Below are positions 17,489 through 25,094 of a DNA stretch of 64,000 nt, one piece after another. A model generated the notes under the pieces. The model was not told the DNA's origin. It searched no databases and saw only the letters and a program-made list of their open reading frames with translations. Positions within the stretch are counted from its first letter, which is position 1. The number at the start of each line of letters is the position of its first letter. The stretch comes from Myxococcales bacterium (GTDB lineage: Bacteria > Myxococcota_A > Bradymonadia > UBA7976 > UBA1532), in NCBI GenBank assembly GCA_020633465.1, contig JACKDN010000039.1, positions 1-64,000 of the forward strand, read 5' to 3'. A program made the translations under genes and the position numbers.

Positions 17489-18931
17489 TCACTCCACCGC
17501 GTCCGCCGCGGGCGCGGCCGTCGGCTCCAGCACCTCCAGCACGCGCCCCTCGGCCTCGGCGGCCGCGTCGTTGGCGGCCAGATCGGGCTCGACGGTCACG
17601 CCGTCGAGCTCGAGATCGTCCAGGCGCTGCACGTAGGCGCCCAGCGCGTCGTCGACCGCGGACCGCACGGTCACCTGCGCCACGTCGAAGGTCGGGGCGT
17701 CGGCGCCCTCGCCGTCGATCAGCAGGCCGGCCCGCGGGTTGTCGAGCAGCTGCAGCCCACGCAAGGCCAGCAGTCCCGACGGCGCGGTCACCTGCAGGCC
17801 GTCCGCCACCGGCGTGGGATCGATGCCGTCCAGCGCCAGCAGCGCGCCGGTGGCTTCGACGGTCGTGTCGGCGATGACCACGTCGCCGGCGTCGCGCAGG
17901 GCGATGCCGGCGCCTGCGTTGGCGATCAGCGTGCCGCCGGTGACGGACAGGCCGGCGACGCCCCGATCGGCGGCGTCCTGCACCCAGAAGCCGGGGCCGC
18001 CGTTGTCGCGCACCGTGGGCTGGCGGTGCGCGCCGGTCGCCCCCACCTGCAGCACCCCCACGCCGTCGACGCCCTGCACCTGCAGGTCCGACGTCGTCAG
18101 CGCGGCGCCCGCCGACGCCACGACGCCGAAGGCCCGCACCAGGCTCACGTCGCTGCCCGTCCGCCCGTCGTCCACCTGCACCTCGGTCAACGTCGCCTGC
18201 CCGCCCTCCACCAGCACACCGGTGCCCCAGAAGCGCTCGACCACGCCGTCCACGACGGTGCTCTCGACCTCCCGCAGCACCACGCCGAAGCCCACGCTCC
18301 CCTCGACGCGCAGCCCGTCCGCCGCGAAGGTGCCCCCCTCGACCAGCACCCCCGCCACCGGCGTCCGCGCCGGATCGATCGCCTGCGGCGCCGCCGCCTC
18401 GAGCGGCAACCCCAGCACCGTCAGCGTCTCGACCTCGGTCTCCGCGTCGGTCAGCTGCACCCCCACGCCCCGCGCCGCCTCGACGGTCACCTCGGCCAGC
18501 TTCAGCGGCCCGCCCCGCGCGCTGAACGCCCCCCGCAGCGTCACCCCCAGCAGCGCCGTCCGCGGGCCGCCGGCCTGCAGGCACGCCCGCGTCGTGCCCA
18601 CCACCGTCGCGCCCGCCCCGGCCAGCGTCACGCCCGGCGGCACGTCGACGTCGGCGGTGTACGTCGCCTCGGCCAACCGCACGGTGTCACCGGGGCACGC
18701 CGACGCCAGCGTCGGCAGCAGATCCGCCTCCGCCGTCACCGGCTTCTCCAGGGGCGGCCCGTCGCAGGCCAGGGGCACACCGACGTCCGCCCCGTCGCAG
18801 CGGTAGACCGCCGGCGGCTCGTCCTGCGGGTTGCCGACGTGCGTGCTGTCGCACCCCGCCGCCCCCCAGACCGCCCAGAGAAGCCACCCCCCGAACCGGG
18901 GCCACCGCCGTCTCGTCGTCTGCTCAGGCAC
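17489..18931 (-). CDS. Beta-helix lipoprotein, paralogue B, coupled to a TIGR02147 regulator
   Basis: A 480-residue predicted lipoprotein (lipobox AAGC after LLWAVWG). The cysteine-bearing N-part CDGADVGVPLACDG precedes ACPGDTVRLAEATYTADVDV and a beta-helix with GVLVEGGTFAADGLRVEG, GVGVLQVGATG and RAGLLIDGEGADAPTF. It is a clear paralogue of the next gene downstream (15805-17295). Its start overlaps the stop of the TIGR02147-family gene by eight bases, so regulator and lipoprotein are made together. The role is inferred to be surface binding or adhesion; no catalytic residues can be named. Confidence 0.76.
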   Translation of the reverse strand: MPEQTTRRRWPRFGGWLLWAVWGAAGCDSTHVGNPQDEPPAVYRCDGADVGVPLACDGPPLEKPVTAEADLLPTLASACPGDTVRLAEATYTADVDVPPGVTLAGAGATVVGTTRACLQAGGPRTALLGVTLRGAFSARGGPLKLAEVTVEAARGVGVQLTDAETEVETLTVLGLPLEAAAPQAIDPARTPVAGVLVEGGTFAADGLRVEGSVGFGVVLREVESTVVDGVVERFWGTGVLVEGGQATLTEVQVDDGRTGSDVSLVRAFGVVASAGAALTTSDLQVQGVDGVGVLQVGATGAHRQPTVRDNGGPGFWVQDAADRGVAGLSVTGGTLIANAGAGIALRDAGDVVIADTTVEATGALLALDGIDPTPVADGLQVTAPSGLLALRGLQLLDNPRAGLLIDGEGADAPTFDVAQVTVRSAVDDALGAYVQRLDDLELDGVTVEPDLAANDAAAEAEGRVLEVLEPTAAPAADAVE

Positions 18932-19859
18932 CCTCGACCCCTCGATCGTCTCCCACCGTCGCCAGCGGAATCAGCGACGCGTGCACCTGGTAGACACAGT
19001 CGGCCGGCCCTTCGTCGTCCGTTCCGTCGACGAAGCCGTTGATCAGCTCGATCAGCCGCAGCCGCAGCGCCGGCAGCCGCGCCCGCGCGATGCGGATGGT
19101 CTTCGTGTTCAGCATGCGCCGCGCGCGCGGCACCGCGGCGATCGACGTGGCGACCAGCTCGAGGATCTGGCGGTGGAAGTTGCCCGCGGCCAGGCTGCCC
19201 GCCTCGTGCCCCAGGGTGATGACCGGCTCGGGCCCCACGCGCCAGGTGCCGTCCTCGTCGACGGTGCAGACGCCCAGGCGGGGCAGATCGCGCAGCGCGG
19301 CCTCGATGTCGGCGCGCGCCACCGGGAAGACCAGGCGGTCGGCGATCCAGTCCGCGTCGGGGCGGAAGCCGGGCAGCGCGACCAGCTCGCGGATGGCCAC
19401 CTGATGCCAGTGCGAGATGTAGCGGAACAGCAGCTCGAGCGCCCGGTCGTTCTCGCGGCCCAGCCGATCCTGGGCCAGGCGGTGGCGCAGCGCGAGGCGC
19501 TCGGGGCCCTCTTCGAGGTGGTCGAGGATGACGAGATCGACGAAGAGATCGGCGTCGGCGGCCCTCAGCTCGAGCGCCTCGGCCAGCCGGCGGGCCGCGT
19601 CCGGCGTCAGGCGCCGCGTCAGGCGCGTGCCGGGATCGCGGGCGACCGGCGCGCGCAGGCAGCGCGACAGCATGGCCGGCGTCATGCCAGCGCGCTCGGC
19701 CACCCGATACTGCGGGTATCGATGTGAGCCCCCCAGCGTCGCCTGGCGGTGCGCGATGAGCGCCCGCGCGAACCCGCGATAGTCCTCACCGAAGTCCACC
19801 AGGCGCGGCCCCTCGCGGCCCGCCCCGTCGTCACGCGTCTGGTCGTCGTCGCTCGCCAT
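18924..19859 (-). CDS. TIGR02147/DUF4423-family regulatory protein
   Basis: A 311-residue protein. The N-terminal part is helix-turn-helix-like: RVAERAGMTPAMLSRCLR near residue 55 and LTPDAARRLAEALEL just after. The large C-terminal domain reads RYISHWHQVAIRELVALPGF, DADWIADRL, IEAALRDLPRLGV and HRQILELV, the hallmark order of DUF4423 in the TIGR02147 family. That family is frequent in Fibrobacter, Bdellovibrio and Myxococcota and is presumed to regulate transcription; targets are largely unknown. The preferred start is ATG 19859 (MASDDDQ), with GGGAGG some distance upstream; an in-frame ATG at 19928 would add 23 residues. It overlaps the beta-helix lipoprotein gene downstream, making that gene the obvious target candidate. 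Confidence 0.82.
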   Translation of the reverse strand: MASDDDQTRDDGAGREGPRLVDFGEDYRGFARALIAHRQATLGGSHRYPQYRVAERAGMTPAMLSRCLRAPVARDPGTRLTRRLTPDAARRLAEALELRAADADLFVDLVILDHLEEGPERLALRHRLAQDRLGRENDRALELLFRYISHWHQVAIRELVALPGFRPDADWIADRLVFPVARADIEAALRDLPRLGVCTVDEDGTWRVGPEPVITLGHEAGSLAAGNFHRQILELVATSIAAVPRARRMLNTKTIRIARARLPALRLRLIELINGFVDGTDDEGPADCVYQVHASLIPLATVGDDRGVEGA

Positions 19860-20312
19860 TGGCCCTGCTGCCCTCCCGTCGAGCCCGAAACCGTAACCTA
19901 TCCGGCCCCTTGACCATGGGAAAAACAACCCCCTCGCCCAGGCGGATTTTCGCTCGACGGGTGGTCGATCGGTGGCTAGGGTCGGTCGACGAGGCAGTCA
20001 AACGGCACGCAGCACATCCCATGAGGCGGGGCGTGGCAACACAGGCCGCGGGGTGGTGCTGCGCCGCCGTCGACGATGGCGACGACCGACCGCGAGGTGC
20101 ATCCGAGATGCCCGACACCGACCCACCCCATGCCGTCCCCGGGCGCAGCGCCCGACCCCGCGACCGGGCGCCCGACAGGGGCCCCTGGCGCTGCACCTGG
20201 CCGGTGGTGGCCGTGCGGCGCCCCACCGACAAGCGACGCTCGCCGCCGCGCCCGCCCGCCGAGCCCGACTGACCCCTCGCCAAGGCGCGCCGCGTGTGCC
20301 AAAACGGGGTTC
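19860..20312. other. 453-bp divergent intergenic region
   Basis: Lies between the TIGR02147 gene and the kinase gene. It holds one of the few A-runs of the window (GGGAAAAACAACCCC near 19918-19932). On the minus strand, TAGGTT and TACGGT sit about 40 bases before the regulator start and could be -10 elements. A small inverted repeat (GGGCGC-A-GCGCCC) lies at 20141-20153. Plus-strand frames crossing it look like composition artefacts. I see no convincing kinase promoter. Confidence 0.4.
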
Positions 20313-21389
20313 ATGGACGACGTGCTCCCCGCGGATCCGCTCATCGGCAAGGTGGTCAACGGCCGCTACGAGGTGCTCGCCCGCATCGGCGAGGGGGGCA
20401 TGGGCTGGGTCTACAAGGCCCGGCAGGAGCCCATCGGGCGCATGGTGGCGCTGAAGGTGCTGCTGGGCGAGTTCGCCGACGACGAGAGCATCGTCAAGCG
20501 CTTCCTCAACGAGGCGCGCATCATCAGCCAGCTGAAGCACCCCAACACCGTCTCGCTGATCGACTTCGGCCACCTCGACGGCAGCGGGCAGCTGTTCATC
20601 GCGATGGAGTTCCTCGGCGGCGGGCAGCTGCGCGATCTCATCGAGCGCGGCCGGCTGGAGCCCGTCTCGGCGCTGCGCGTGGCGCGCCAGGTGTGCCAGT
20701 CGCTGGCCGAGGCCCACGCGAAGGGCATCTACCACCGCGACCTGAAGCCCGAGAACGTGCTGCTCGACGACGTGAAGGGCGAGCAGATCGTGGTGCGCGT
20801 GGTCGACTTCGGCATCGCGAAGCTGAACCCCGCGATGCTCGATCCCGACGCCGCGCCGCTGGCGATTCAGCTCACCACGCCGGGCGCCCGGCTGGGGACG
20901 CCGGCCTACATCCCGCCCGAGCAGGCCTTCGGCAAGGCCGTCGACGGCCGCACCGACCTGTACGCGTTGGGGGTGATCCTCTACGAGATGCTGACCGGCC
21001 ACCTGCCGTTCAAGAGCGACAGCGACCAGGGCCTGTACCTCGAGCACCTGCACACGCCGCCGCGCCCCATCCGCGAGGCGGCGCCGGATCTCGACGCCGA
21101 CGCCGAGATCGAGGCGCTGACGCTGCAGCTCTTGGAGAAGAAGCCCGAGGATCGGCCGGCCGACGCGGACACGGTCATCCGCCGCATCGACCAGATCCTC
21201 GCGCGGCTGGCGCCCCCGTCGAGCGCCCCGGGCCCGGTCGGGCCGGTCACGCTCGAGCGGGCGCGTCTGGTGGACGAGCCGGCCGACGACACGCCCATCG
21301 TCATGCAACAGTCCGGGCCGCCGGCCTGGTTCTGGGCGGTGGTGGCCGCGGGCATCCTCGGCATCGTGGCCTACGCCCTGCTCCGCTGA
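20313..21389 (+). CDS. Tail-anchored serine/threonine protein kinase
   Basis: A 358-residue Hanks-type kinase. The Gly loop is GEGGMGWVYKA, the ATP lysine is Lys48 (VALKVLL), and the catalytic loop is HRDLKPENVL with Asp143. The metal-binding DFG (VDFGIAKL) and the activation-segment end GTPAYIPPEQ are also present, so the catalytic machinery is complete. The kinase domain is followed by about 50 linker residues and one helix (WFWAVVAAGILGIVAYALL) ending at the very C-terminus, so there is no extracellular sensor. Such kinases are abundant in Myxococcota. Longer in-frame starts upstream lack protein-like sequence and were rejected. It converges with the Pal-like gene, 17 bp apart. The substrate is unknown. 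Confidence 0.92.
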   Translation: MDDVLPADPLIGKVVNGRYEVLARIGEGGMGWVYKARQEPIGRMVALKVLLGEFADDESIVKRFLNEARIISQLKHPNTVSLIDFGHLDGSGQLFIAMEFLGGGQLRDLIERGRLEPVSALRVARQVCQSLAEAHAKGIYHRDLKPENVLLDDVKGEQIVVRVVDFGIAKLNPAMLDPDAAPLAIQLTTPGARLGTPAYIPPEQAFGKAVDGRTDLYALGVILYEMLTGHLPFKSDSDQGLYLEHLHTPPRPIREAAPDLDADAEIEALTLQLLEKKPEDRPADADTVIRRIDQILARLAPPSSAPGPVGPVTLERARLVDEPADDTPIVMQQSGPPAWFWAVVAAGILGIVAYALLR

Positions 21390-21406
21390 TCCGCGGCCGG
21401 GCCTCC

Positions 21407-21943
21407 TCAGCGGCTGGCGCGGGCGGCCGTCGGCTGCGACTCGACCACGGCGCGGCGGTCGAAGCGCCACGAGGCGGGGTCGGTGCCCTGGGCCAGGCTC
21501 TCGCCGTACGAGACGATGCGGGTGCGTTCGGGGTCGACGCCCATCAGCTCGAGGTACTGCGCGACGGCGCGGGCGCGGCGGTCACCCAGCGCGAGGTTGT
21601 ACTCCTCGGTGCCGCGGGGATCGGCGTGGCCGGCCACGCGCACGGTGCCGTCACGCTTGCGCAGGCACTCGGCGGCGGCCTGCAGGGCGGCGGTGTCGTC
21701 GGGGCCCAGCGTCGACTGGTCGAAGGGGAACAGCACGGTGGCCTCGGCGTCGCAGGCCTCGACCACCTCGGCCACCACGACCGGGGGCGCCGGCTCGGGC
21801 GGCGGGATCAGCTCCGGTTCGGGCTCCACCTCGGCCACGGGCTCCGGCGGGGGCGTCTTCTGCGCCTGCACCTCGGGCTTGTTGCCGCCGCAGGCGGCGA
21901 GCATCAGGGTGGCGGCGGCGAGGGCGATACGGGCGACGTTCAT
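21407..21943 (-). CDS. pal: Pal-like OmpA-family peptidoglycan-associated lipoprotein
   Basis: A 178-residue lipoprotein. The signal and lipobox are LAAATLMLAACGGNKPE (Cys near residue 18). A Pro/Glu-rich spacer (PPPEPVAEVEPEPE) follows, then an OmpA-like domain with FPFDQSTLGPDD, the peptidoglycan-binding segment GHADPRGTEEYNLALGDRRA and VSYGE. This is the layout of Pal, which ties the outer membrane to the wall. No tolB, tolQ or tolR gene is nearby, so it could also be a stand-alone OmpA-like lipoprotein. GGGAGG lies five bases before the start. Confidence 0.85.
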   Translation of the reverse strand: MNVARIALAAATLMLAACGGNKPEVQAQKTPPPEPVAEVEPEPELIPPPEPAPPVVVAEVVEACDAEATVLFPFDQSTLGPDDTAALQAAAECLRKRDGTVRVAGHADPRGTEEYNLALGDRRARAVAQYLELMGVDPERTRIVSYGESLAQGTDPASWRFDRRAVVESQPTAARASR

Positions 21944-22081
21944 GGGGACCTCCCGGTCGATGGTTCGACCGAGGGCGTGAGCAAGCGGTGGTCCAGCCGC
22001 GAAGCCTCGCAACCGCGCGCCCGGCCCGGGGCAGTCGGCCCCGAGCGGCGCGCGGGCGGCCCGCGGCGCCCCGGCGCGGGC

Positions 22082-23410
22082 TCAGCCGCCGCCGAAGTTC
22101 AGGGGCGCGCGCACGGTGACCGGCTTGCCGTCGAAGGGCGGGAAGCGCATGGCGCGCGCGGCCCGCAGCACGCACTCGACCAGCGCCGCCTGCTCGCCGG
22201 CGGCGCCCTCGAAGGCCGCGTCGGCCACGCGGCCGTCGGCGCCGATCTCGACGCGCAGGGTGCCGCGCAGCGTGAGGGTCGGCGACGTGCGCAGCGCCTG
22301 CTCGAAGCAGCGACGGAAGCGGCCCTGCTGGCGGCGCAGGGTGCGGGCGACGTCCTGCCGCTGCAGGGGGCCGCTGACCGCGGCGGCGCCGGCGGTGACG
22401 CGGGGGCGCACGGCTCGCTCGGTCTCGCGGGCGTCGAGCGGGTCGTCGCGCCCGCCGCCTCGGCGGTCGTCCTCGTCGTCGTCGCGCGGGGGCGGATCGG
22501 GGGCGGTCACCGGGGCCAAAGTCGGCCTCGTCGCGGGATCGGGCGGCGGATCCGGCCGGGGCGGCGGATCGCCGGCGGCGGTCCCGGCGCCCGCGCCGTC
22601 TTCGACGGGACCACCGGCCGCTTCGCCCTCGCTCTCCGCTTCGCCCTCGCCCTCCGCTTCGCCCTCTTCCTCCGCTTCGCCCTCGCCCGCGCTCTCCGCT
22701 TCGCCCTCGCCCTCCGCTTCGCCCTCGGCCTCGCCCTCCGCCTCGCCCTCGCCCTCGCCCTCCGCTTCGCCCTCGGCCTTCGCCTCGCGCTCCCCGCCGG
22801 CCGCCGTCGACCCGACCGCCGCCACCGGCGGCGCCAGCGCCTCGTCGGCCCCGGTGAACAGCACCTGCTGCCCCACCACGAACAGCCCCACCGCGCCCAC
22901 CGCCACCGCCAGCTGTACCGAGCAGCCCCATGCGCTGAGCGACATGCCCAGGCGCCGCGCCGCGCCCGCCGGCGCGTCGGGCAGCGCGGGCGGCGCGCTC
23001 TGCACCCGCGCGCGCAGCCCATCGGGCACCTCGCCGGCCCGCTCGAGCGTGCCCCACAGGTGGTCGACCGCCGCCCCGATCGCCTTCCACGTCGGCCCCT
23101 TGCCCTTCGCGTGGGCCGCCCAGTTGCGCAGATCGCGGGCCGCCTCGAAGCGCCCCCGCTCGGCCGCGTCGCCGAACAGCCCGAGCGCGCCGGCCGCGTG
23201 CACTAGCTGGCCCAGGCTCATCGCGGCGGGATCCGCCTGCCCCCGCGTCGCGTCGCGCAGCACCGTCGCGCCGTCGCCCTGCGCGGCGGCGGCGCGCACG
23301 CGCCCGCGCAGGTGGTGCTCGTAGAGCACGCCCAGCTGCACCAGGCACGCGCGCTTGTGCCCCGCGCGCCGGTGCGCCTCCATCTCACCGAGGGCCTGGG
23401 TCGAATCCAT
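22082..23410 (-). CDS. Membrane protein with HEPN-like N-domain and AgmX/PglI C-terminal domain
   Basis: A 442-residue protein in four parts. Residues 1-150 are a helical cytoplasmic domain with RNWAAH at 95-100, matching the RNxxxH pattern of HEPN-type folds. Residues about 165-190 are one transmembrane helix (SVQLAVAVGAVGLFVVG). Residues about 205-263 are an EGEA repeat, followed by Pro/Asp-rich sequence. The last 100 residues (RQQGRFRRCFEQALRTSPTLTLRGTL, then RAARAMRFPPFDG) are the AgmX/PglI C-terminal domain known from gliding and adventurous-motility proteins. The HEPN assignment is inference from one motif and helical content; the AgmX call is firm. The layout resembles a TonB/GltJ-like linker spanning the periplasm. 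Confidence 0.78.
   Translation of the reverse strand: MDSTQALGEMEAHRRAGHKRACLVQLGVLYEHHLRGRVRAAAAQGDGATVLRDATRGQADPAAMSLGQLVHAAGALGLFGDAAERGRFEAARDLRNWAAHAKGKGPTWKAIGAAVDHLWGTLERAGEVPDGLRARVQSAPPALPDAPAGAARRLGMSLSAWGCSVQLAVAVGAVGLFVVGQQVLFTGADEALAPPVAAVGSTAAGGEREAKAEGEAEGEGEGEAEGEAEGEAEGEGEAESAGEGEAEEEGEAEGEGEAESEGEAAGGPVEDGAGAGTAAGDPPPRPDPPPDPATRPTLAPVTAPDPPPRDDDEDDRRGGGRDDPLDARETERAVRPRVTAGAAAVSGPLQRQDVARTLRRQQGRFRRCFEQALRTSPTLTLRGTLRVEIGADGRVADAAFEGAAGEQAALVECVLRAARAMRFPPFDGKPVTVRAPLNFGGG
22620..22793 (-). repeat. In-frame GAGGGCGAAGC-type repeat encoding EGEA
   Basis: About 58 codons of imperfect Glu-Gly-Glu-Ala repeats inside the AgmX-domain gene, in register with the reading frame. Expected to form a flexible acidic periplasmic tether. 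Copy number is likely to vary by slippage. Confidence 0.85.
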
Positions 23411-23448
23411 GCCGCCATCAAAGGCCGGCGAGGGGCCGCGCGCAAGCG

Positions 23449-24627
23449 TCAGGCGCCGCGGAAGGGTCCGGTCAGCTCGAAGGTGACGCCCCGCCCGTCG
23501 GCGCCGCGCTGCGAGCTGAAGTACAGGCGCCGCCCGCTGGGGTCGAAGGCCGGGCCGCACAGCTCGCTGCCGCGGTGCCCCTCGATCTGCACCACCGGGT
23601 AGGGGTGGCCGTCGGCGGGGATCGCCACGATGCGCATGTGCCCGTTGTCCTCGGCCACCAGCACCTCGCCCTTGCCCCCGACCGTCACGTTGTCGACGCC
23701 GACCAGCGGCGGCGGATCGTAGGCGTCGTCGTCGTAGATGGGCGCCACCACGTTGCGCTGGCAGTCCAGCGCCCAGACGCGGTCGTCGCCCTTGGTGGTG
23801 AAGTACAGCGTGCCGTCGTGCCACCAGGCGCCCTCGCCGCCGTCGAAGGGCGTGCTCTGGGCCACCTGCCGGCGCGTGGGGTGCTTCTTCGCGTCGGGAT
23901 CGGGCACGGGGTGCCAGCGCACGTCGCCCGTGCGGCTCACCTGCGCCACCTCGAGGCGGCCGGCGGTCAGATCGGGCAGCGCGCGGGTCGCGACGAAGCG
24001 GTACAGCCGCCCGTCGGGCTCGTCCTCGGTGAGGTAGACGCAGCCGCCCACCGGATCGACGGCGGCCGCCTCGTGGCGGAAGGTGCCCAGCGCGGCGCGC
24101 AGCGCGGGCGGCTGCTTGCCGCGGGGATCGCACTCCCACACCTGGCCCCGCGCGTACTCCTCGCAGCTCAGCCACGTGCCCCACGGCGTCGGGCCGCCGG
24201 CGCAGTTGCGGTGCGTCCCGGCCAGGATCGGGTAGGCGTCGACCACGGCGCCGGCGCGGTCGAAGCGCAGGGCGCCCACGCCCCCCATCGGGCTGACCTC
24301 GCTGTTCGACACGTAGATCCACCCGCCGTCGTCGGCGGGGAAGCACGCGCCCCCGTCGGGCGCCATGTGCCACACGTACGGGCTCTTCGCCGCGGGTCGC
24401 TCGCCGGTCCGCGCGACGACGCGGCAAGTGAAGCCGGCCGGCACCCGCGCGCCGTGCGCGTCCGGCGGCCCCAGCGGCCCGTAGCCAGTCACCGCGTCCG
24501 CCAGCGCCTTGCCCGCGCCGCCCGACGCCCGGCAGCCGGCCACCGCCCCGCCCACGATCAGCGCGCCGGTGCCCACCAGCCCGTAGCGGAGCACGTCGCG
24601 TCGCAGCAGGGTCCGTCGCGTCGTCAC
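23449..24627 (-). CDS. Tat-exported DUF839/PhoX-like protein
   Basis: A 392-residue protein with a twin-arginine signal (TRRTLLRRDVLRYGLVGTGALIVGG) ending in AGC, possibly a lipobox. The body carries YVSNSEVSPMGGVGALRF, RNCAGGPTPWGTWLSCEE, YLTEDEPDGRLYRF and DNVTVGGKGEVLVAEDN. These are typical of the DUF839 beta-propeller family, which includes the calcium/iron phosphatase PhoX. Tat export fits a metal-cofactor enzyme folded in the cytoplasm. It is shorter than classical PhoX (over 600 residues), so phosphatase activity is not assured. It is divergent from the gene at 24711. Confidence 0.82.
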   Translation of the reverse strand: MTTRRTLLRRDVLRYGLVGTGALIVGGAVAGCRASGGAGKALADAVTGYGPLGPPDAHGARVPAGFTCRVVARTGERPAAKSPYVWHMAPDGGACFPADDGGWIYVSNSEVSPMGGVGALRFDRAGAVVDAYPILAGTHRNCAGGPTPWGTWLSCEEYARGQVWECDPRGKQPPALRAALGTFRHEAAAVDPVGGCVYLTEDEPDGRLYRFVATRALPDLTAGRLEVAQVSRTGDVRWHPVPDPDAKKHPTRRQVAQSTPFDGGEGAWWHDGTLYFTTKGDDRVWALDCQRNVVAPIYDDDAYDPPPLVGVDNVTVGGKGEVLVAEDNGHMRIVAIPADGHPYPVVQIEGHRGSELCGPAFDPSGRRLYFSSQRGADGRGVTFELTGPFRGA

Positions 24628-24698
24628 GCGCAGAGGGTAATCACCGACGCGGGCCGGGTCACCCCGCCGCGCCGATGTGCGCCCGGCGGCCCCCGTGG

Positions 24699-24704
24699 TA
24701 CAAC
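24699..24704 (+). promoter_or_regulatory. TACAAC -10-like element, six bases before GTG 24711
   Basis: The spacing puts transcription initiation at or next to the start codon, suggesting a leaderless message. TGTGCG (24676-24681) would be a weak -35. Confidence 0.4.
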
Positions 24705-24710
24705 CCGCGC

Positions 24711-25094
24711 GTGGACGCCTGGCTGCTCGTGCTGCACATCCCCGACCGCCCCGCCCTGGGCGCCCTCGAGCCCCTGCTGCGCAAGGCCGGCCTGCAGTTC
24801 GTCGAGGGCTGCCAGGAGCCCGCGGTCAAGGATCGCTACGCCGCCGCCCGCGGCCTGCTGCTGACGCTCGCCGGCTGGCAGCCCGCCGCCGTCACGCGCG
24901 GCCGCGGCGCCCCCCGCGTCACCCTGCCCGAGGCCGCCGTCGGCTTCCTCGACGCCGTCGCCGACGCCCACCCGCGCGGCTTCGAGGTGGCCGTCGTCGC
25001 CCCCGCCCACCCCTTGCGTCGCGCCGCGCGCGTCGACGCCGACCGCCTGGCGGGCCCCCTGGCCGCCGGCTGCCGCTACGAGGTGCACCGATGA
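24711..25094 (+). CDS. Small uncharacterised protein coupled to an amidohydrolase
   Basis: A 127-residue soluble alpha/beta protein beginning VDAWLLVLHIPDRPALGALEPLL. No family is recognised. There are no signal peptide, membrane helix or cysteine pairs. GTG 24711 is preferred because a TACAAC element ends six bases before it; ATG 24675 in the same frame would add 12 residues but lacks a ribosome binding site. Its stop overlaps the amidohydrolase start as ATGA, so the two are translated together, possibly as an accessory factor. Confidence 0.6.
   Translation: MDAWLLVLHIPDRPALGALEPLLRKAGLQFVEGCQEPAVKDRYAAARGLLLTLAGWQPAAVTRGRGAPRVTLPEAAVGFLDAVADAHPRGFEVAVVAPAHPLRRAARVDADRLAGPLAAGCRYEVHR

Noticed and set aside
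16058..19042. A 994-codon plus-strand frame across the beta-helix genes
   Set aside because: Low-complexity Ser/Arg/Pro translation antisense to three genes with clear lipoboxes and domains.
19859..20272. A 137-codon plus-strand frame before the kinase gene
   Set aside because: Arg/Pro-rich composition, start placed inside the regulator gene, no domain and no clear ribosome site.
20076..20312. Upstream in-frame extension of the Ser/Thr kinase
   Set aside because: The 79 extra residues are Pro/Arg/Ala filler with no ribosome site, while the kinase domain begins just after ATG 20313.
22620..22793. Simple repeat as a non-coding element
   Set aside because: It stays in register with the AgmX-domain reading frame and encodes a plausible EGEA tether.
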